Assembly: GCA_028551475.1 (NCBI GenBank)
Contig: CM052361.1
Span: forward strand, 20,969,491 to 21,033,490
DNA length: 64,000 nucleotides
Reading direction: 5' to 3'
Source of the DNA: Casuarina equisetifolia
Taxonomy: Eukaryota > Streptophyta > Magnoliopsida > Fagales > Casuarinaceae
The notes below the pieces were generated by a model. That model had not been told where the DNA came from. It did no database searches and saw only the letters and a program-made list of their open reading frames with translations. A program made the position numbers and the translations under genes. Numbering within the stretch: the first letter of the stretch is position 1; every line of letters starts with the position of its first letter. Of the stretch, positions 33,818-47,100 are shown one piece after another.

Positions 33818-36800
33818 TTTTTCCCAGAAAGATAGAGAGATTGAACACTACGTGTTTGTGTTTAGGCTTGAGAAAACGAAGGGCTAGGAACCGAATATAA
33901 GAAGAGAGGGTAGGGATCAATTTCGGTGGTCTTCAATTTTGGGCTCGGCCTGTTTAATCTTGACCCTCTTATGGCTTGCAAGCGCAATACGTGTCCGACA
34001 AATACTGGCTCTGTAGCCCATGTCACTGAGTCACGGGAACTTTTGGCGTTCCTAGAAAGGGATTTACACTGCCAGATGATTTGGTTGAAAGATCTCGCTT
34101 TACGAGAAAACCTTCACTTTTTTTATTCTTACCAGTTTTGATGCCATGGGTTGTTATTAGAATTTGGTTATTTGGAAACAAATTGGCGGAGGAGAACGAA
34201 ACTGGAGGTGAGTGATGGACGATGGTTGGATTTGTGTCTTTCTTAATAATATGATTAGAAAATGAGAAGTGCATATAATGATGAGATAAACAGACAGCGG
34301 AAAGCCACCCGTTCCCGATTTCCGCTGCCTTCCACACAAATCTTCACAAACTAAATACAAAAAAGGGAAAAAGAAAACGAAAAAGAAAAGCCTTTGTGCC
34401 CGCCGCGCCGCCACACATTTCTTGCATTTGCCCATCGAAAGGATTCCGTGTGTTGATTTTCCACTGCTTGGATAGCCAATAACATGAGGCTTTCATGCAC
34501 CTCAGTCTACTGCCACTACGGTCATTTTCTAAACATTTTCCTGTGTTTTCAGAATCGGGGCGGCTAAACAAGAGGCGTGAGTGCGTCGGCACCTCGGGTT
34601 GTCCAAAAGGCCGTCTTGATTGCTTGACTTTCGCGGTTGCTTTCTTTCCAAGTTGAAGTTAAAATGTAATTTTATAGGGTTAAATTAAGTAATGAACATA
34701 AAAGAAAGAAGACTCTGCGTATTGAAATCCCATTCATGGATAAACTTCCTGCTTTATAAACTAGGGGTATAGATGTTTTATGGGAATAGATGGTTGCCAA
34801 AATCTGAGGCAAGGACGAACGTTAAGACTCTGAAACAATCTTTCTGAGATTTCTCATGCAACCGATAGCGTGATCGGTGCGAGGGTTGAACAGAAAAATC
34901 TAAATCCGCCCGAGGTTGTTTTCTCCTTTTCCTACCTAGGTGATTCTTGATAAGAAATGATAATGCAATTACAGTTTCTCTTAGAAGAAAACTATACCTC
35001 CTGATATCATTACAGCAACGCAAAAAGGGAGATGGAAAATACAAAAGATTTTCCTCTTTTATAATATAGAATCCTCTCTTACACCCTCACGCCATGCTTA
35101 TTATCTCTTTCCTTATATCCTAACCACATATATTAACTAGACTTACCACGAAGGCTTTCTGCCTCTACAACCTTCACGGGAATGCATGTTTCTATTTGGC
35201 TATGGCTTGCTCTTTCGTGATGACACTCGTTTCCTTTGTTAGCCTATTTTCAAAGGCTCAGTGATGTGAGCTTATATTAATGGATATTACTAAGTTTACT
35301 TGGTTTTAAATAAATGAATTTGTAATTGGTCTAATCAATTGGGGTATATAGTATTTTTAATTCTTAAATATAGAGTTGGCTAGTACAAGCCGATGCTTGC
35401 TTTATAAGATTATGATAAGTGAGTCTATTAGTGTAACACATAAAGAGATGGTTAAATCCCTCATTTAGCTCTTGAACATGCATAGGAGATTTGCATATGG
35501 TGGAGATTACAAATTATTGGTGGACTAAAATATTAGGCTTAAGGTTTAATATTTGAGCCCATTAAGGGCAAATGTCTAAATCGGGCAATTTTTTTTTTAA
35601 CTTTTTTTTTTGGCATATTGTGAAAAGAGCTTGAAACTGCAACGAAACTCGTAACCTTGAAAACACACTTTGTGAAACAAAATACAGTTTGGCCCAACTT
35701 TTCACCTAATTTTCAAGTAGATCCTTACTATTTCAGCAAGCCAATGTTAAGGAAGAGCACAAAGGAGAAAAGTCAAGCCAATTAACACAAAATATGGAGC
35801 CAAAAAATGGTATTTGTGCTCCATCTTTGTTTTGTTTCAAACCATTTTCGTATTCTGGATGGGCTGCAAATCTTGAAAGATTTGGACTCATTGGAGCTTG
35901 ATTATTTTGACATCCTCCACCTTTAACAAAAGTGCAACCGTGGGAGTTGACTTTTCTTCCGTCTACATAATTCCTTCCCCTTATTCAAAACCTTGTCCTT
36001 CGAGTTTAATCTTAGAAACCTTTCCTAGAGTTTTTGTAAATCCTCCTAACTAGCCTAAGTTTTTGCCAAACCTTGCTAGTATACTAGCAATTCAAGTCTC
36101 TTTTTCTTACCTTATTTTTCTAACATAACTTGAAGATGGGGACTAATCACATTGTCATCTTTAATAAACTTTTGTAGTTATGGTTGCATGGGTGTGGAAG
36201 ACCCAATGTATTTCTTGGGGAGAGGCACATGGAATACTGAGTGTAGTTATGACCCTTTAGGCAACCTCAAATTATTCGCAACTTCCTTAATTTATTGGAT
36301 TCCTCAAAATGGACTGTAATAGTGATGTGAGAGTTTGACTTTTTGCCTTAGAGAAACCAAAACTTGTTGAGAGGGCTAAAGCTTCAAATAAAGAAAGTCA
36401 CCTTCCTAGAGAGAGCATCTTCAATCAAATTCTCTTTCCCTAGGTTGTATTGAAGGACAAAATCATAATCCAATAGTTGATAAACCAATGTTGTTGTGTT
36501 GGTTTAATAATCTTTTGCTCTTAAAGATATTGCAAACTTTGTTGATAAGTTTTTACTTTGAATTGCTTCCTTAAAAGGTACAACCTCCATTTTCTTATTA
36601 CTAAGAGGAGGGCCAACATCTCCTTATTATATGTTGGCAGTATTGCATTCCAACCCTTTAATGCTTGACTAAAATTAATAATAAGTTTTTATCTTGCAAC
36701 ATGCTAACCCCACTTGTACTCTAGAGATGTTAAACTTCGTTATAAATGATTTTGGGATGTCACTCTAGTAGAAACTATCCTTCAATAGTAAATTTGTTAA

Positions 36801-39264
36801 AAAGGTTGTCATTGTCCTATATTGACTAATGAACGTGTGGTAATACCTTGTAAATCCTAGGCAATTGTGAAGAGAATTCATTGTTTTTGGAATTGGCCAG
36901 TATGTCATGGCTGTCATCTTTTCTAGGTTTACCATTGCACCTTCCCCTGAAATAACATGTACTAAGTAATGAACAATTGACACACCAAATTTATATTTCT
37001 CCTACTTCACAATTAGCTGATGCTTTTTAGAGACAACCAACATTATTCGTAAATGCCCCTAAGTGTTCTTCTTAGCCTACAATATAAATTAAAAACAAAT
37101 AGTATAATCTTGAAATACTTCATTCACTAGTCTTTGGAATGTTTATAATACATTCTTTAAACCAAAGGAACATGACAAGAAATTCGTAATGCCCAACTGG
37201 AGTGTGGAATGTTGTCTTCTTAACATATATAAGGTGCGTAGTAATTTGATAATCTTGAATAGAGATCTAACTTTAAAGAGACCCTTGCACCATGTAGCTC
37301 ATTTATTTATTTGTCTACCATGGGAATAGAGAATCCAACCCTTATTGTCTCATTGTTCAATGCCTTGTAGTTGACATAAAATTGCCATGAATTTTTTTTT
37401 TCCTTTACTAGAAGCATGTTTGATGAAAACGAACTGCTTTTAGGTTGAAATATACCTTCTTTGACTTTCATCAAACTATTGAAGAAGAGAGGGCGTTGTT
37501 AGAAACGTGGAATATGGAAGGAGATGCTCTGATTTGTTATTAGATGTTTAAGGAATAACAAGTGGGTGAGGTAATCATGAAGGAGAGATTCAAGGCAACT
37601 CCCTAATAAAATCTATGGACACATTTGTCCATATTTTTCTTTTTTGGCATTGATAACAATTGGAGTAGACTTCCAAGTTTAGCGTTTTTCTTACTTATTA
37701 CACTGGAATATAACATATTATCTCATGATTGGAGTAAAGTTAGTAATTATGGTGATTGTAGATAGTTTGTTAGAATTTGGCCATATCTCTGCCTTGTCCC
37801 ATAGCATACAACCCTATATTTTTTAGGATCGCATGCAGAGAATTTCAATTAACATGGTCGAAGGCTGCTCCCGATTGGGTTGATGGCAAATAAGGATGAT
37901 AATGACGTTGGTGGGCTGAGCATGGAGAATCAGGACCATGACTTGCTATGTACATGCAAGCTAAATGCGGCACATTACCTACGAGGTAGACCTTTGTGTC
38001 CCAGCAGGAGTTAAATTATTTTCTTTCTCATAAGAAGGTACCCACGAAACTGATATAAGTCCCCATAGTTTTTCGGTTGAATTAATTAATAAAAGAAAAT
38101 CATGGTTCTTTAAAACTTGTTCAATTAAAAATTGTTTGAAAATGTCAGTTTCCTCGCCTAAGACCAATCACTAAAAGAGAGGAAAACATGAATATATGAA
38201 AAGATATTCATAATGTGAGACAACCACTATTTGACACATCTTTTTACCTTAAAATATTAATATTTTTGAGGATGAGGATCAGAAAAAGGATTTAATAACG
38301 GGAGAAGAAGATTAACATTAGTTGAAGAAACATGTACTTCAAACCAAGAAAGGGTATAGACCGTTTGTCAAATACCAACAAAAAAAGAATACAAAGACAT
38401 TATGAAAACCTTAGGAAAACCATCACGAAAACCATTTTCCATACGAAGACAACTCTAACATCTGCATATACCAACAAATAAAGAATAAAAATAATACGTT
38501 GACCATGAGCCACGAAATGAATAACTAACCCATCTAAGCTGAGCCCACAGCACTGTGTTATAACATAAACATGTGATAGGATGTAAGAATGTAAGGATAA
38601 GATGAAGATCATATAAACGATCACACCTCAAATTGGTTTCTAATATTAAGTATAATAGGACATTATACTTAACATAAAAGAGAACACAAGTTCATATAAG
38701 CTCTTGTTTTTTCAATTAGAGGGCCCCACTCTTAGACTATTGTTAATCAAGCTTGTCACCTTCCAGAATAGTTCCCCGAAGGTTCAATAAGGAAATCCTA
38801 TGATATTTTTGTTGCAATATATGTATTTTACCTGTATTTTGTATGTATTTTATTGTATTATCTTATTATAGTTGGGTCAGTCTTTAGCAGCCGCACGGTA
38901 TCTGTATATGTTTTTCTTCTCTGTAATATACGATTAAGTAAGCATTTTCAGGGTTGATTGATCCCACCAGATTGATGCGTTCTCAACTATATTTCTGATT
39001 CTAAGAATTTTCACTGGTACCCCATGCAGAAGATACATTGCAACTCCTAAACTCCAAAAAATCAGAAGGTTTGGGAGTTCAATTTTTCTGAATATTTCTG
39101 AGGGATTGGAAAGTTGAATATAAATGTAATTTAAGGCCCTTAAAAAGGAAATCCAGGCACGACAAATTGATGCTACCAAACAATATAAATAGCAGAAGGC
39201 ATTTTATAAGAACCTAGAATACTACAAAATTTTATTCTACTTGATAACCACGATGAGAGGTATG
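33818..39264. other. Intergenic region with PDX1 promoter and decayed retroelement
   Basis: About 5.4 kb. The first kilobase upstream of 33817 should include the PDX1 promoter; I cannot point to a firm TATA box. The centre (about 35940-37500) is the Ty3/gypsy remnant listed separately. The parts at 34000-35900 and 37500-39260 are AT-rich with no recognised gene. The pieces at about 38780-38960 resemble LTR ends but lack diagnostic motifs. Confidence 0.6.
35940..37500 (-). mobile_element. Decayed Ty3/gypsy retrotransposon polyprotein remnant
   Basis: Minus-strand translation, with stops and frameshifts, gives the ordered landmarks of a gypsy pol gene. The reverse transcriptase begins near 37470 (NMLLVKEKKNSWQFYVNYKA, then ELHGARVSLKLDLYS). 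The RT C-terminal part at 36765-36983 reads VHVISGEGAMVN and WPIPKTMNSLHNCLGFTRYY. RNase H-like segments follow at about 36430-36700 (NKEMLALLLVIRKWRLYLL). An integrase C-terminal/chromodomain-side segment lies at about 36183-36281 (LRLPKGS, then LHSVFHVPLPKKYIGSS). A last piece near 35960 resembles LEDKVLNKGEGI. Integrase zinc finger and catalytic core are missing between RNase H and the C-terminal segment, so an internal deletion has occurred. LTRs were not identified. It is a dead element. Confidence 0.85.
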
Positions 39265-42200
39265 CTAATTTGGACGTTTCTGTAGTCGCAAATTCACCAT
39301 ATTTTCCACGTCCTTGATGTTTTTCTTTTTCCGTTGTATTATGCTTTTTATGAGATTCCTATCCGCAGGCTGGAGGGTGCATGGTGGTGCTTGTGAAGGT
39401 AAGACGGCTGATCTTTGCAGGAATTCCCTCTGCTTCTCATCATCAGATAAACAAAGCACGGATTCTGGACACACTTCTCGTGCAGACGCAGGTGGAACTG
39501 GCTTGAAGTCCTGCAGCTTCGAGTACTCCTTGATGAGGTGAAACATGTAATCGTAGACTCTATCCATACTTATGGATTCCATTAACGTCTGACCTTGTTT
39601 TCCTATTGCCTTAGCCTGATCAGCCATGTTTACAAACATACAAACATAAGAGTAAGTAAAGCAATAGGAAATTAAGTCATCAACAACGAACAAGCCCTAA
39701 ACTTATGACAGAACAAAATTAAGTAAAACGCATTAAGCTACAAGACTTGTGACATGAAATATAGGGAATTCGCGTTACAGCACCCAATTTACTGGAAATA
39801 GGATGTTTAAATTTTTCATTATCCTTAGCTCAGACTTCAGTTACACCAAAAACCATCAGTGAACTTTTTAAGAATAAACTGCTGCGCCAAAATGAACGGG
39901 CAAGCTTGGACTAAGAAAAAGGTGATATTGCTAAGGACGGTCACCATGGTGAACAGAAAATCTTACTGCCGGTGAATGACATGGTGTTAGAGTGTGTCCA
40001 TAACGCTATAAAATTCAAATTCTGTTCTTTCATGATATTTTTACAAAATATTCCTTACTTGGAATGACCACACATGTAGCTTACAGTTTTGTATTGCTAA
40101 AGGCAACGGTGCCATTATTTTCATAAGAGTTTGAGGAGAGTGGTGCACTAAGAAGCTGGAAGAAAACCATCTTGCTTAGCTACTACAAAAACCAGATCCC
40201 CATATTGGATATGGCTGTACAGCAGGATGAGACGTAACTGGGTTTAAAGTAAAATCATACCTTATTTGGGTTTTTATTTCCCCAATCAACAGCATGCCTT
40301 ATGGAGGGGCATAGATTAGTAGGAGAGACAGGCCAGTAGTTTCTCTTCGGAAAAAGACCACGGCTGAAGAAATCTTCATATTGTGGAGTTATGACTAAAG
40401 CAAGAGAACCACACGAGAGAATATACTTCAAGCTCACAGACCAAGCATAGCCTTCTGCATATATTTTATACCTGCACAGGAAGAGGGAGGAAAACGAAGA
40501 GACATAAATGATCAACTGCAAGACCCGCCGATCAAAGGAAATAGACTGAAGCATGCAATCTTAAGGAGATGAAATTGGTCAAATCCCAAGCATCACTGAA
40601 GCACGTTCTGATAACAAAAGAAGCTTTACAACATAAGAATGGTTGTAGATACGTTGTCATCAATATAAAACAAGGAAATTCTGATAGCAAATCCTTCGTA
40701 AGTAAAGACGTAGGAGTTTGTCCTCACCTCCTAACATTCTTCCGGAAAATATAAAGGAAACAGGCCCGGCATTTTTCTTCTATCATTTTTTCACCAGAGG
40801 AATATAATAATAGTTAATTTGTTGTCATCCTTTTGGACGTATCAAATTTATTAAATCCAAATTGATGTCTCAAAACTATCAAATCAGAAACTATTATCTT
40901 AAAATGGCCAAAAAACACAAATTTTTTGACTTGATTACAAGACTAACTAGTAATTATTTTAACTTTCCAACCGTACTCTGAAACTACTTAGTTCTCTGTT
41001 GTGCAATTTTGTAGATTGCCCATTTATTAGAGTATAAATGCTCATTTCAAAACCTTAAAGTATTAGGTGATGAAATCTTATCACGTATAAACTCAATAAC
41101 CCATTTTCATACTTTCAATATATGACAACACTTACTTTTAATATTTTCCTGCACTTGTATACTAATACAAACATTATAAGGAGATTAAAGCATAACTTTA
41201 GAACATAGAGGATTACGAAAAAAATGTTCATCCTTAACTCTGATACCATATTAGAGTATGAAGATTTATTTCAAAATTTTAAGGTATTAAGTGAAAAAAT
41301 TTCATTACTTATAAATTCAATGATCCATCATTATACTTTCAATGTATAACAATACTTATTTTTAACACCATTGTAGTAAAATAATCCATATGCATGGGCG
41401 ACATTTCAAGAGAAGTACTCACCGGTAATCACACTGCTTTGACAATTTGGATTTTTCAAACCCGAATCTGGCTTCTTGTTCCCAATCCTGCGATGCATAT
41501 GAACAAGACACCATAAAAAATAAATCCTTCAGTTAATTAGAGAAAATGGGTCCCACATGGTATCTCCAACTCCACCTGACGCATGATTTGTGCCCCCCAC
41601 TTCTTGGTGTCATTGCACGTCAGCAACTCTGCGCGAATAGGAGAAAAAACCTCTGGATTTCCTTTCCAGTATGCACGGGGCCTCTTCTTTCTCCAAGTTA
41701 GACTTCGCGAGCCTCCTAGGATGTCTCGAAACTCCTCGTCCCAGGGCCTTAGGTTTACTTCTGGCCTGCAATAAGAACCGTTTTCATCTGAAAACGCCAC
41801 TTCTCAATGCGGAATCTCTAAATTTCTTAAGATAAACTCCCCGGGAACGTTTGAAATCCTTGAGTTAATCTTGATTAACGTATTTAATCTTTGTTTTAGC
41901 GTATAAATTAAAGTAGAAGATTGTTGAGATTTGTAAACTCGTTATGCATCACTTAGTCCGATGACTAACAGGTTAAATGAAATTAATGAAAACAAACAAA
42001 ACTCCAGGTTTCCTTTCCTTTTTTCCTTTGCTTTCCTTTCTCTCCAACACTTACCAACCCCAGAATGACCAGTCAGGAAACGGGATGTCGTAATGGTCCT
42101 CGGTGGTGCAGTATCGAAACAGCGGCAAAGGCATGGAGCTATGCTCCGTCCGGTTGACAGTGGGCTTATCCATGCAATCGAACATCATGTCTACATCAGG

Positions 42201-42887
42201 TAACATCCCAGGATATCTCTTGAGAAGTTGTATGAATCCCCATATTGTGATCATCGCGCGGCTCTGTACGCACGCGTAAAACAAGTCCACGTAGAGCTTC
42301 CCCGAGACGATTACGACCCGAAAAGCTGCCAATTTCTGGGCCTCCACAAGATGCTTCGACGAAATTCGGGTCGACGCCCAGGGCTCGAGGTCATGATGGA
42401 TCCACCGGAAGAAATCCGGGCATGTCTTGCTCGGTTGAGCGGGTCGAGACCAGGGTCGATTGGCGACGGTATTGGAGTTGGTGGCTGCAGAGGGACAAGA
42501 GAGGTAAGAGCATTGTATGATTTTGTAAGCTCGGGCCCGGCGAGTTTCCTCGCCGAAGTCCTTTGGCGGGAAGGGGTGCCACGGTGTTGGGTCTAGGTTG
42601 TGGCCAGCAAGCGTCTTGGTTTGCGAAATAATGTCCTCCACCTGTTCGATGAGAAACCACAAAGAGAATCAGAATCAGCCAAAAACTTGAGAGGGAAGTC
42701 TTGAAACCAATAAAGAGTTGAGGAAGATACAGATATAGACCTCATAGAGGACTAGCGCGGTGACGGAGAAGATGGCCAATGCGATGACCCAGGGGAGGAG
42801 ATAGGAGGGCTTTCGGGGTAAAGTCTTCGGGAACAATACCATGGCTTTTGGTATGGCACTGCCATTTGCGTATTTCCCATCTTTCAT
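39265..42887 (-). CDS. Glycosyltransferase family 90 (rumi/KDELC-like O-glucosyltransferase, DUF821)
   Basis: Six exons on the complement: 42741-42887, 42055-42641, 41576-41765, 41423-41487, 40261-40471, 39265-39615; 516 residues, all phases consistent. Residues about 29-48 form one hydrophobic segment after a basic N-terminus, a type II signal anchor placing the enzyme in the Golgi or ER. The GT90/CAP10 domain spans about 130-460. Motifs seen are FFRWIHHDLEPW, DCMDKPTVN, IPFPDWSFWGWPEVNLRPW, RPRAYWKGNPEV, the KQCDYRYKIYAEGYAWS segment and SCGSLALVITPQYEDFF. Family knowledge: animal relatives transfer glucose or xylose to protein EGF repeats; plant members are poorly characterised and their acceptor is uncertain. 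The frame extends upstream of MKDGKYANG only through a GTG, so the ATG at 42887 was chosen. Intron 4 carries a TRIM insertion. Confidence 0.92.
41025..41367 (-). mobile_element. TRIM (terminal-repeat retrotransposon in miniature), 343 bp, with target-site duplication
   Basis: Two 119-bp direct terminal repeats (41249-41367 upstream and 41025-41143 downstream in minus orientation) flank an internal region of about 105 bp. Directly after the upstream repeat, on the minus strand, comes TGGTATCAGAG (41238-41248), the standard primer-binding site complementary to initiator methionine tRNA. A purine stretch AGGAAAA precedes the downstream repeat. The five bases CCATT occur on both sides of the element (41020-41024 and 41368-41372), a target-site duplication. 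Terminal repeats start TG (TA in the decayed copy) and end TA. Hand alignment shows about 26 mismatches in 119 positions without gaps, mostly transitions, so the insertion is old. It has no coding capacity, and lies in GT90 intron 4 in the orientation of the host gene. Confidence 0.88.
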
Positions 42888-44188
42888 TTCGTTCCCGGTG
42901 CTATCTTTCGCCGAATTCCGCGGTTGCTTTCTGTTTCCTAAATGATTTCCATTTAGCTGCCATCTTCTTTTGTTAGGACTCACCTGGCCAATGTGGTCCA
43001 CGTGGCTAAATTTATCTCAAAGAGCAAAGACCTCTTTCCCAATACAGTGCTCGTAACAAACTGCGGGTTTGATGGGTTATTTTTTTATTTTTATTTATTT
43101 CTTTCCACAGACAGGAAGAAGGGGAAGGGTTTCCAACCCTGACCTACAAGTGACTTCTTGCCATTAAACCAAGGGAACACCCCATTAATGGCTTGATTGG
43201 CTTGGAATTTCCAGAAATGGATCACAATGGTCTCCTTCATCTAGGTGATGAGGAGAAAGTGAAAAGAAAATGAGTAAAGTCTCTGGTGATATATGACAGG
43301 GATTGAGAGCCAAACTCATTTTCGGCATGATTCAAGTATTCTAAGCAATGAGCGATTGCAACCTGCACTGGAAGAAGAAAATTAGCAAGTTCTACCAACT
43401 TTTTTTCTCTGATTTTGTTTCTAGGTAGCAAGTCGATGTTATTAAAGGAAGGTGAAAAGGGTAAGCAATAGATGGGTTCTTTTGGTTCATTAGGAAAGAG
43501 CAGAACCGCGTCTGAGAAACTGGGCAAATGACCAAAGAAATTGGTAGTCTGATTGCAGAGCTAGTTTTTGCATGTAGCGGAACGCAAAGTGTTTTCAACT
43601 TTGCAATTACTAGTTGCTGTGGCCTTCAACTTAGTTGAAAATACTATTCCCATAATTGACGAAGAATCAAACCACCAATGGACAATAAATGTAATGATGT
43701 GAATCAAATCGCCATATTCAAGTAAAGCCACTTGAAAACCTGAATCATGATGAAAACAGATAACTAACGAGTCAAGGCTTAATAAGTGCCCAGATCAAGT
43801 CTGAATTGAACATAGTCGCTGTCGGTGTCACCAAAACACCCCAAAACAACAACAAAACAGGAGTCACAAGCCAACTAAGAAGGCGTAGCATGTCAAATTT
43901 TCCTATCATAAAACCAACTGTTTCTGAACAATGGGGAGTAACCCAAGTCTCGAAAAAAGGAATCATATAGTGATGACAAAAAAAACAAAGCCATCAGTCA
44001 ACCTCTTCTGAAGCCCAACGATTTCCTTTCTTTTTATTTTTTTATTTTTATACAATCGTAATTTAAGAGCTGCTTTAATACAAGTACCTACTAGCTGTAT
44101 CCACATTGTGAGTGAAAAATATCTTCAGTGGATTATAAACAGTAACACTACCAGATAATCTCTCCACACAATCATTCAGTTACAGAGC
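42888..44188. other. Intergenic between GT90 and APD genes
   Basis: About 1.3 kb between two minus-strand genes. It holds the GT90 promoter (from 42888), the SINE-like element at 43079-43183 and the APD 3' flank with an AT-rich tract near 44030-44060. Small ORFs here have no recognisable domain. Confidence 0.6.
43079..43183 (-). mobile_element. Short tRNA-derived SINE-like element
   Basis: On the minus strand a GGGGTGTTCCC head is followed by an A-box-like TTGGTTTAATGGCA (43160-43173) and, about 30 bp on, a B-box-like GGTTGGAAACC (43128-43138). The matched GGGT/ACCC T-stem resembles a tRNA. The 3' end runs into an A-rich tail (43080-43103 on the plus strand is T-rich). There is no plausible anticodon arm, so it is not a tRNA gene. 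Clear target-site duplications were not found. Confidence 0.5.
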
Positions 44189-47100
44189 TTAAACTGTAAA
44201 TATCTTCCTCACTTTCTTCATCTTCCTTCGGCATATAGGACAAGTACCAGCCTCTTCTGCAATCCTGTAGAGTGGAAAGGCTTTAACATCTAATTTTCTG
44301 CTGAATTTCGAAAAGATGAAAATATTTGGGGGAAAAAAAAATCATACTTGACAGCAATGAACGCAGGATGCATGTACAGTTAATGTATTGGTAATACCTA
44401 AGCAGCAGTGCAGGACCCCACAATTTAATTGGAATGCTTAATAGGCTGTGTTTTAGATACGAAGAACAATTAAGGCCATATGGAAGAAACTAAAACCTAA
44501 TAAGCTTTAATCCCCAACACATTGGGATTGAATCTTTATAAACTAAACGGTTGGCCTACTTGTACCAAGCATTAATTGCTACTAACCTCAAAATTGAACG
44601 CCAAAAGTTTGCCTAGATTCCTCAAAATAGCGAGTATGGTTTTGTTACCTTGTTGCACAAGTAAAACAGGCAGCACAGTGGCCGCAAGGAAGAAAAAAGC
44701 AGTCTCTATGGGCATCAAAGCAAATGACACAGAGGCGCCGGGGATTGTTGATGTTTTCCCCATCTGTTGTTTGCTGTCCTTCAACACTACTTGCAGTAAT
44801 CTGCTCTTCCAGATCCTCCTCGTCGTGTGAGACAGAATCATAAGATGAACCCCTACTTGAAACATCATCATCTTTGTGCACAAGCAACGGGGCTCTTTCA
44901 GTTCCCCCTTCACCAGCTTGAAATCCTGTTCCATCTTCAGCTGTATTTTGGGACATGTTGAGGAATCTGAAGGCTAGTAAGATGAGGACAGTCATTATAC
45001 CTGCATGCAGAAAAGTGGTGAATGAATACGGACATCTCTTTTCTTCTGTCAGGAGAAGGATATAAATGCAAGTCAAAATAACCTGATCCAGCAAAATATG
45101 TGATCCATCGAGGTCCGTAAGAAAGTCTGACATTCCAGTTGTTGTCAGAACCCTGAAAGATCCAGAACATGTCCATATATTACATAAAAATTAGAACTTT
45201 TTACGATTGGGATCCAAGGAACACAAATTTCACAACAATGAAGGTTGTATAGTTCTAATGAAGTGAGGAGTTTTACCTCAATAGGATGTGGAGAAGTTAA
45301 GACAGCAGCATTTGTCCCCGTAATAAAAACCTTCAAACTACATACATTATTAACTGGAGAGCACTTGTAATACGCCTGAGTTGTGTTATAGAGGAGAGCA
45401 TTAACGGTCAGCGTCAACTCTACCTGTACAATGCAGCGTTACAGCAGATTAAATTATGTAATGATCTTATTGTGTCTGTGCATGCATATAAATTAAGATG
45501 CTTAAAAAACCAGAAGAATCCTTTTAGCAGTAGCTGTACCTATGTGCAAGAATCCATTTCACTAGGGGGTTTCAGTTGAGCAACAGAATACTCTTTTGGA
45601 TGGGTTACTGGCACCCCAAAATTTAATAGAGAGGCAAACATCAGCAAGCTAAGTAAGTATCCTGATTCCCAGACCTGAGGACCCCAGGAAAGTGCACTAG
45701 ATGCAACTGAGCCACAAGGACTGTGGTGAACATGTGATACCACAGTACTTTGCTTCTCTCCGTTTTGTTTGGCTATTTATTTTTGATACTAAAGAGTTCC
45801 ACAGGATCTGTTAGTAGGCATTAAATCTGTTACCATATCTCGTTAAAGCTAGTGAAACTAAGCATGTTCTCTCGCCTAGTATACAATGCTGAAAAATATA
45901 AATTACATCGGCACAGATATTGGCTTTTTACATATCCAAACAAGAAGCTCAAAAAAGTTGTAAAATAGTGATGCAGGGCACAGTAAACATTCGAAGAATT
46001 ACCTCAGCCTCCTCGGAATCCAAGTTCCCCACGGCAATATAGTAATTGGAGGGTTTTGAAATTGTCTGTTGGATCTTACCACTTCCTGCGATGTATATGA
46101 GTTTTAAACATCCTGATCCGAGCCAAAGGGGAAACAGAACAGAAAGTGCTAAGAACTACCATAAATGATATTCCAAGACAAAGTTGTATTTGGGTATGAT
46201 GGGTCCTCTATCCACTCAATGAGACTTTCTTTACCTGCAGATTTAGACAAAACCAAGACAAGATATAGAAGCTAAAGGACATCATTTTAGTGCTAATGTT
46301 TCTGTCTAACTATAGATTACAACTACTAGTTAAGCTGAAAGCCAAAACTGCTTGAAAATCCTGTGGTAGTGTATAGCAAACCAAACCTGCCAAACCATCT
46401 TATTGTGCACTTAACAATAAAAAGTTACTTGACTTTCCAATGTTGAACTAGTTTGGTTCCATCCATATGACATATTTATACTTGTCATATACTTATCTAT
46501 CTATTTAAAGATGTTTGATATTCTGCTAAAGAACTAGTTGAACCCCATCCCCAAGGACATATTTCCTGCTTTCTTTGTTGTTATCAAGGTAATGTAACTT
46601 GTTGTTCCCCTCGTGAAAAAGTAGGACTATTATTTGGACATGCTCTATACTATATAACTGCAGTAGATGCTATGATAAGTCCAAATTGAATGGTGGCCAT
46701 CAAAACTGCAAAATTGTAAGCTGCTTCAGGAATACCATGACAATTCTTCCAGCATTGAATTTTTGATGCCATTAGAAACTTTAACGACATAAAAACTGGT
46801 ACATAAAAAGTAAAAGTATATATTTCATTCTAAATAAAAGAACGAGGAATACCACTGGAGGAAAAAAGTTGGAATTTGGAAAATACCTTGTGCAATCACA
46901 AGGGATAAAGGTGAGGAACCTTGAGATTTTACATTGTATATGATATCCACACTCGATCCCTTGTTTAGGAAGTATATGAACTCCTACAACAATAGAAGAA
47001 CGACAAATTTACCCCAGCAATCCAAAATATCCAGTATGCTATCAGTGTGCAGCTTGTGCACTTCTATTAATTGGAATTACAAAAGAGGAATGTGTGAAAT

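Noticed and set aside
32993-33835. 280-codon plus-strand ORF
   Set aside because: It is antisense to the well-conserved PDX1 gene, a shadow frame caused by that gene's GC-rich codon usage; no domain is recognisable.
36765-36983. Independent gene of 72 codons
   Set aside because: It is the reverse-transcriptase piece of the Ty3/gypsy remnant.
38780-38960. Possible solo LTR
   Set aside because: Pyrimidine-rich end and TTTTCAGGG resemble an LTR end, but no TG start, primer site or target duplication could be fixed.
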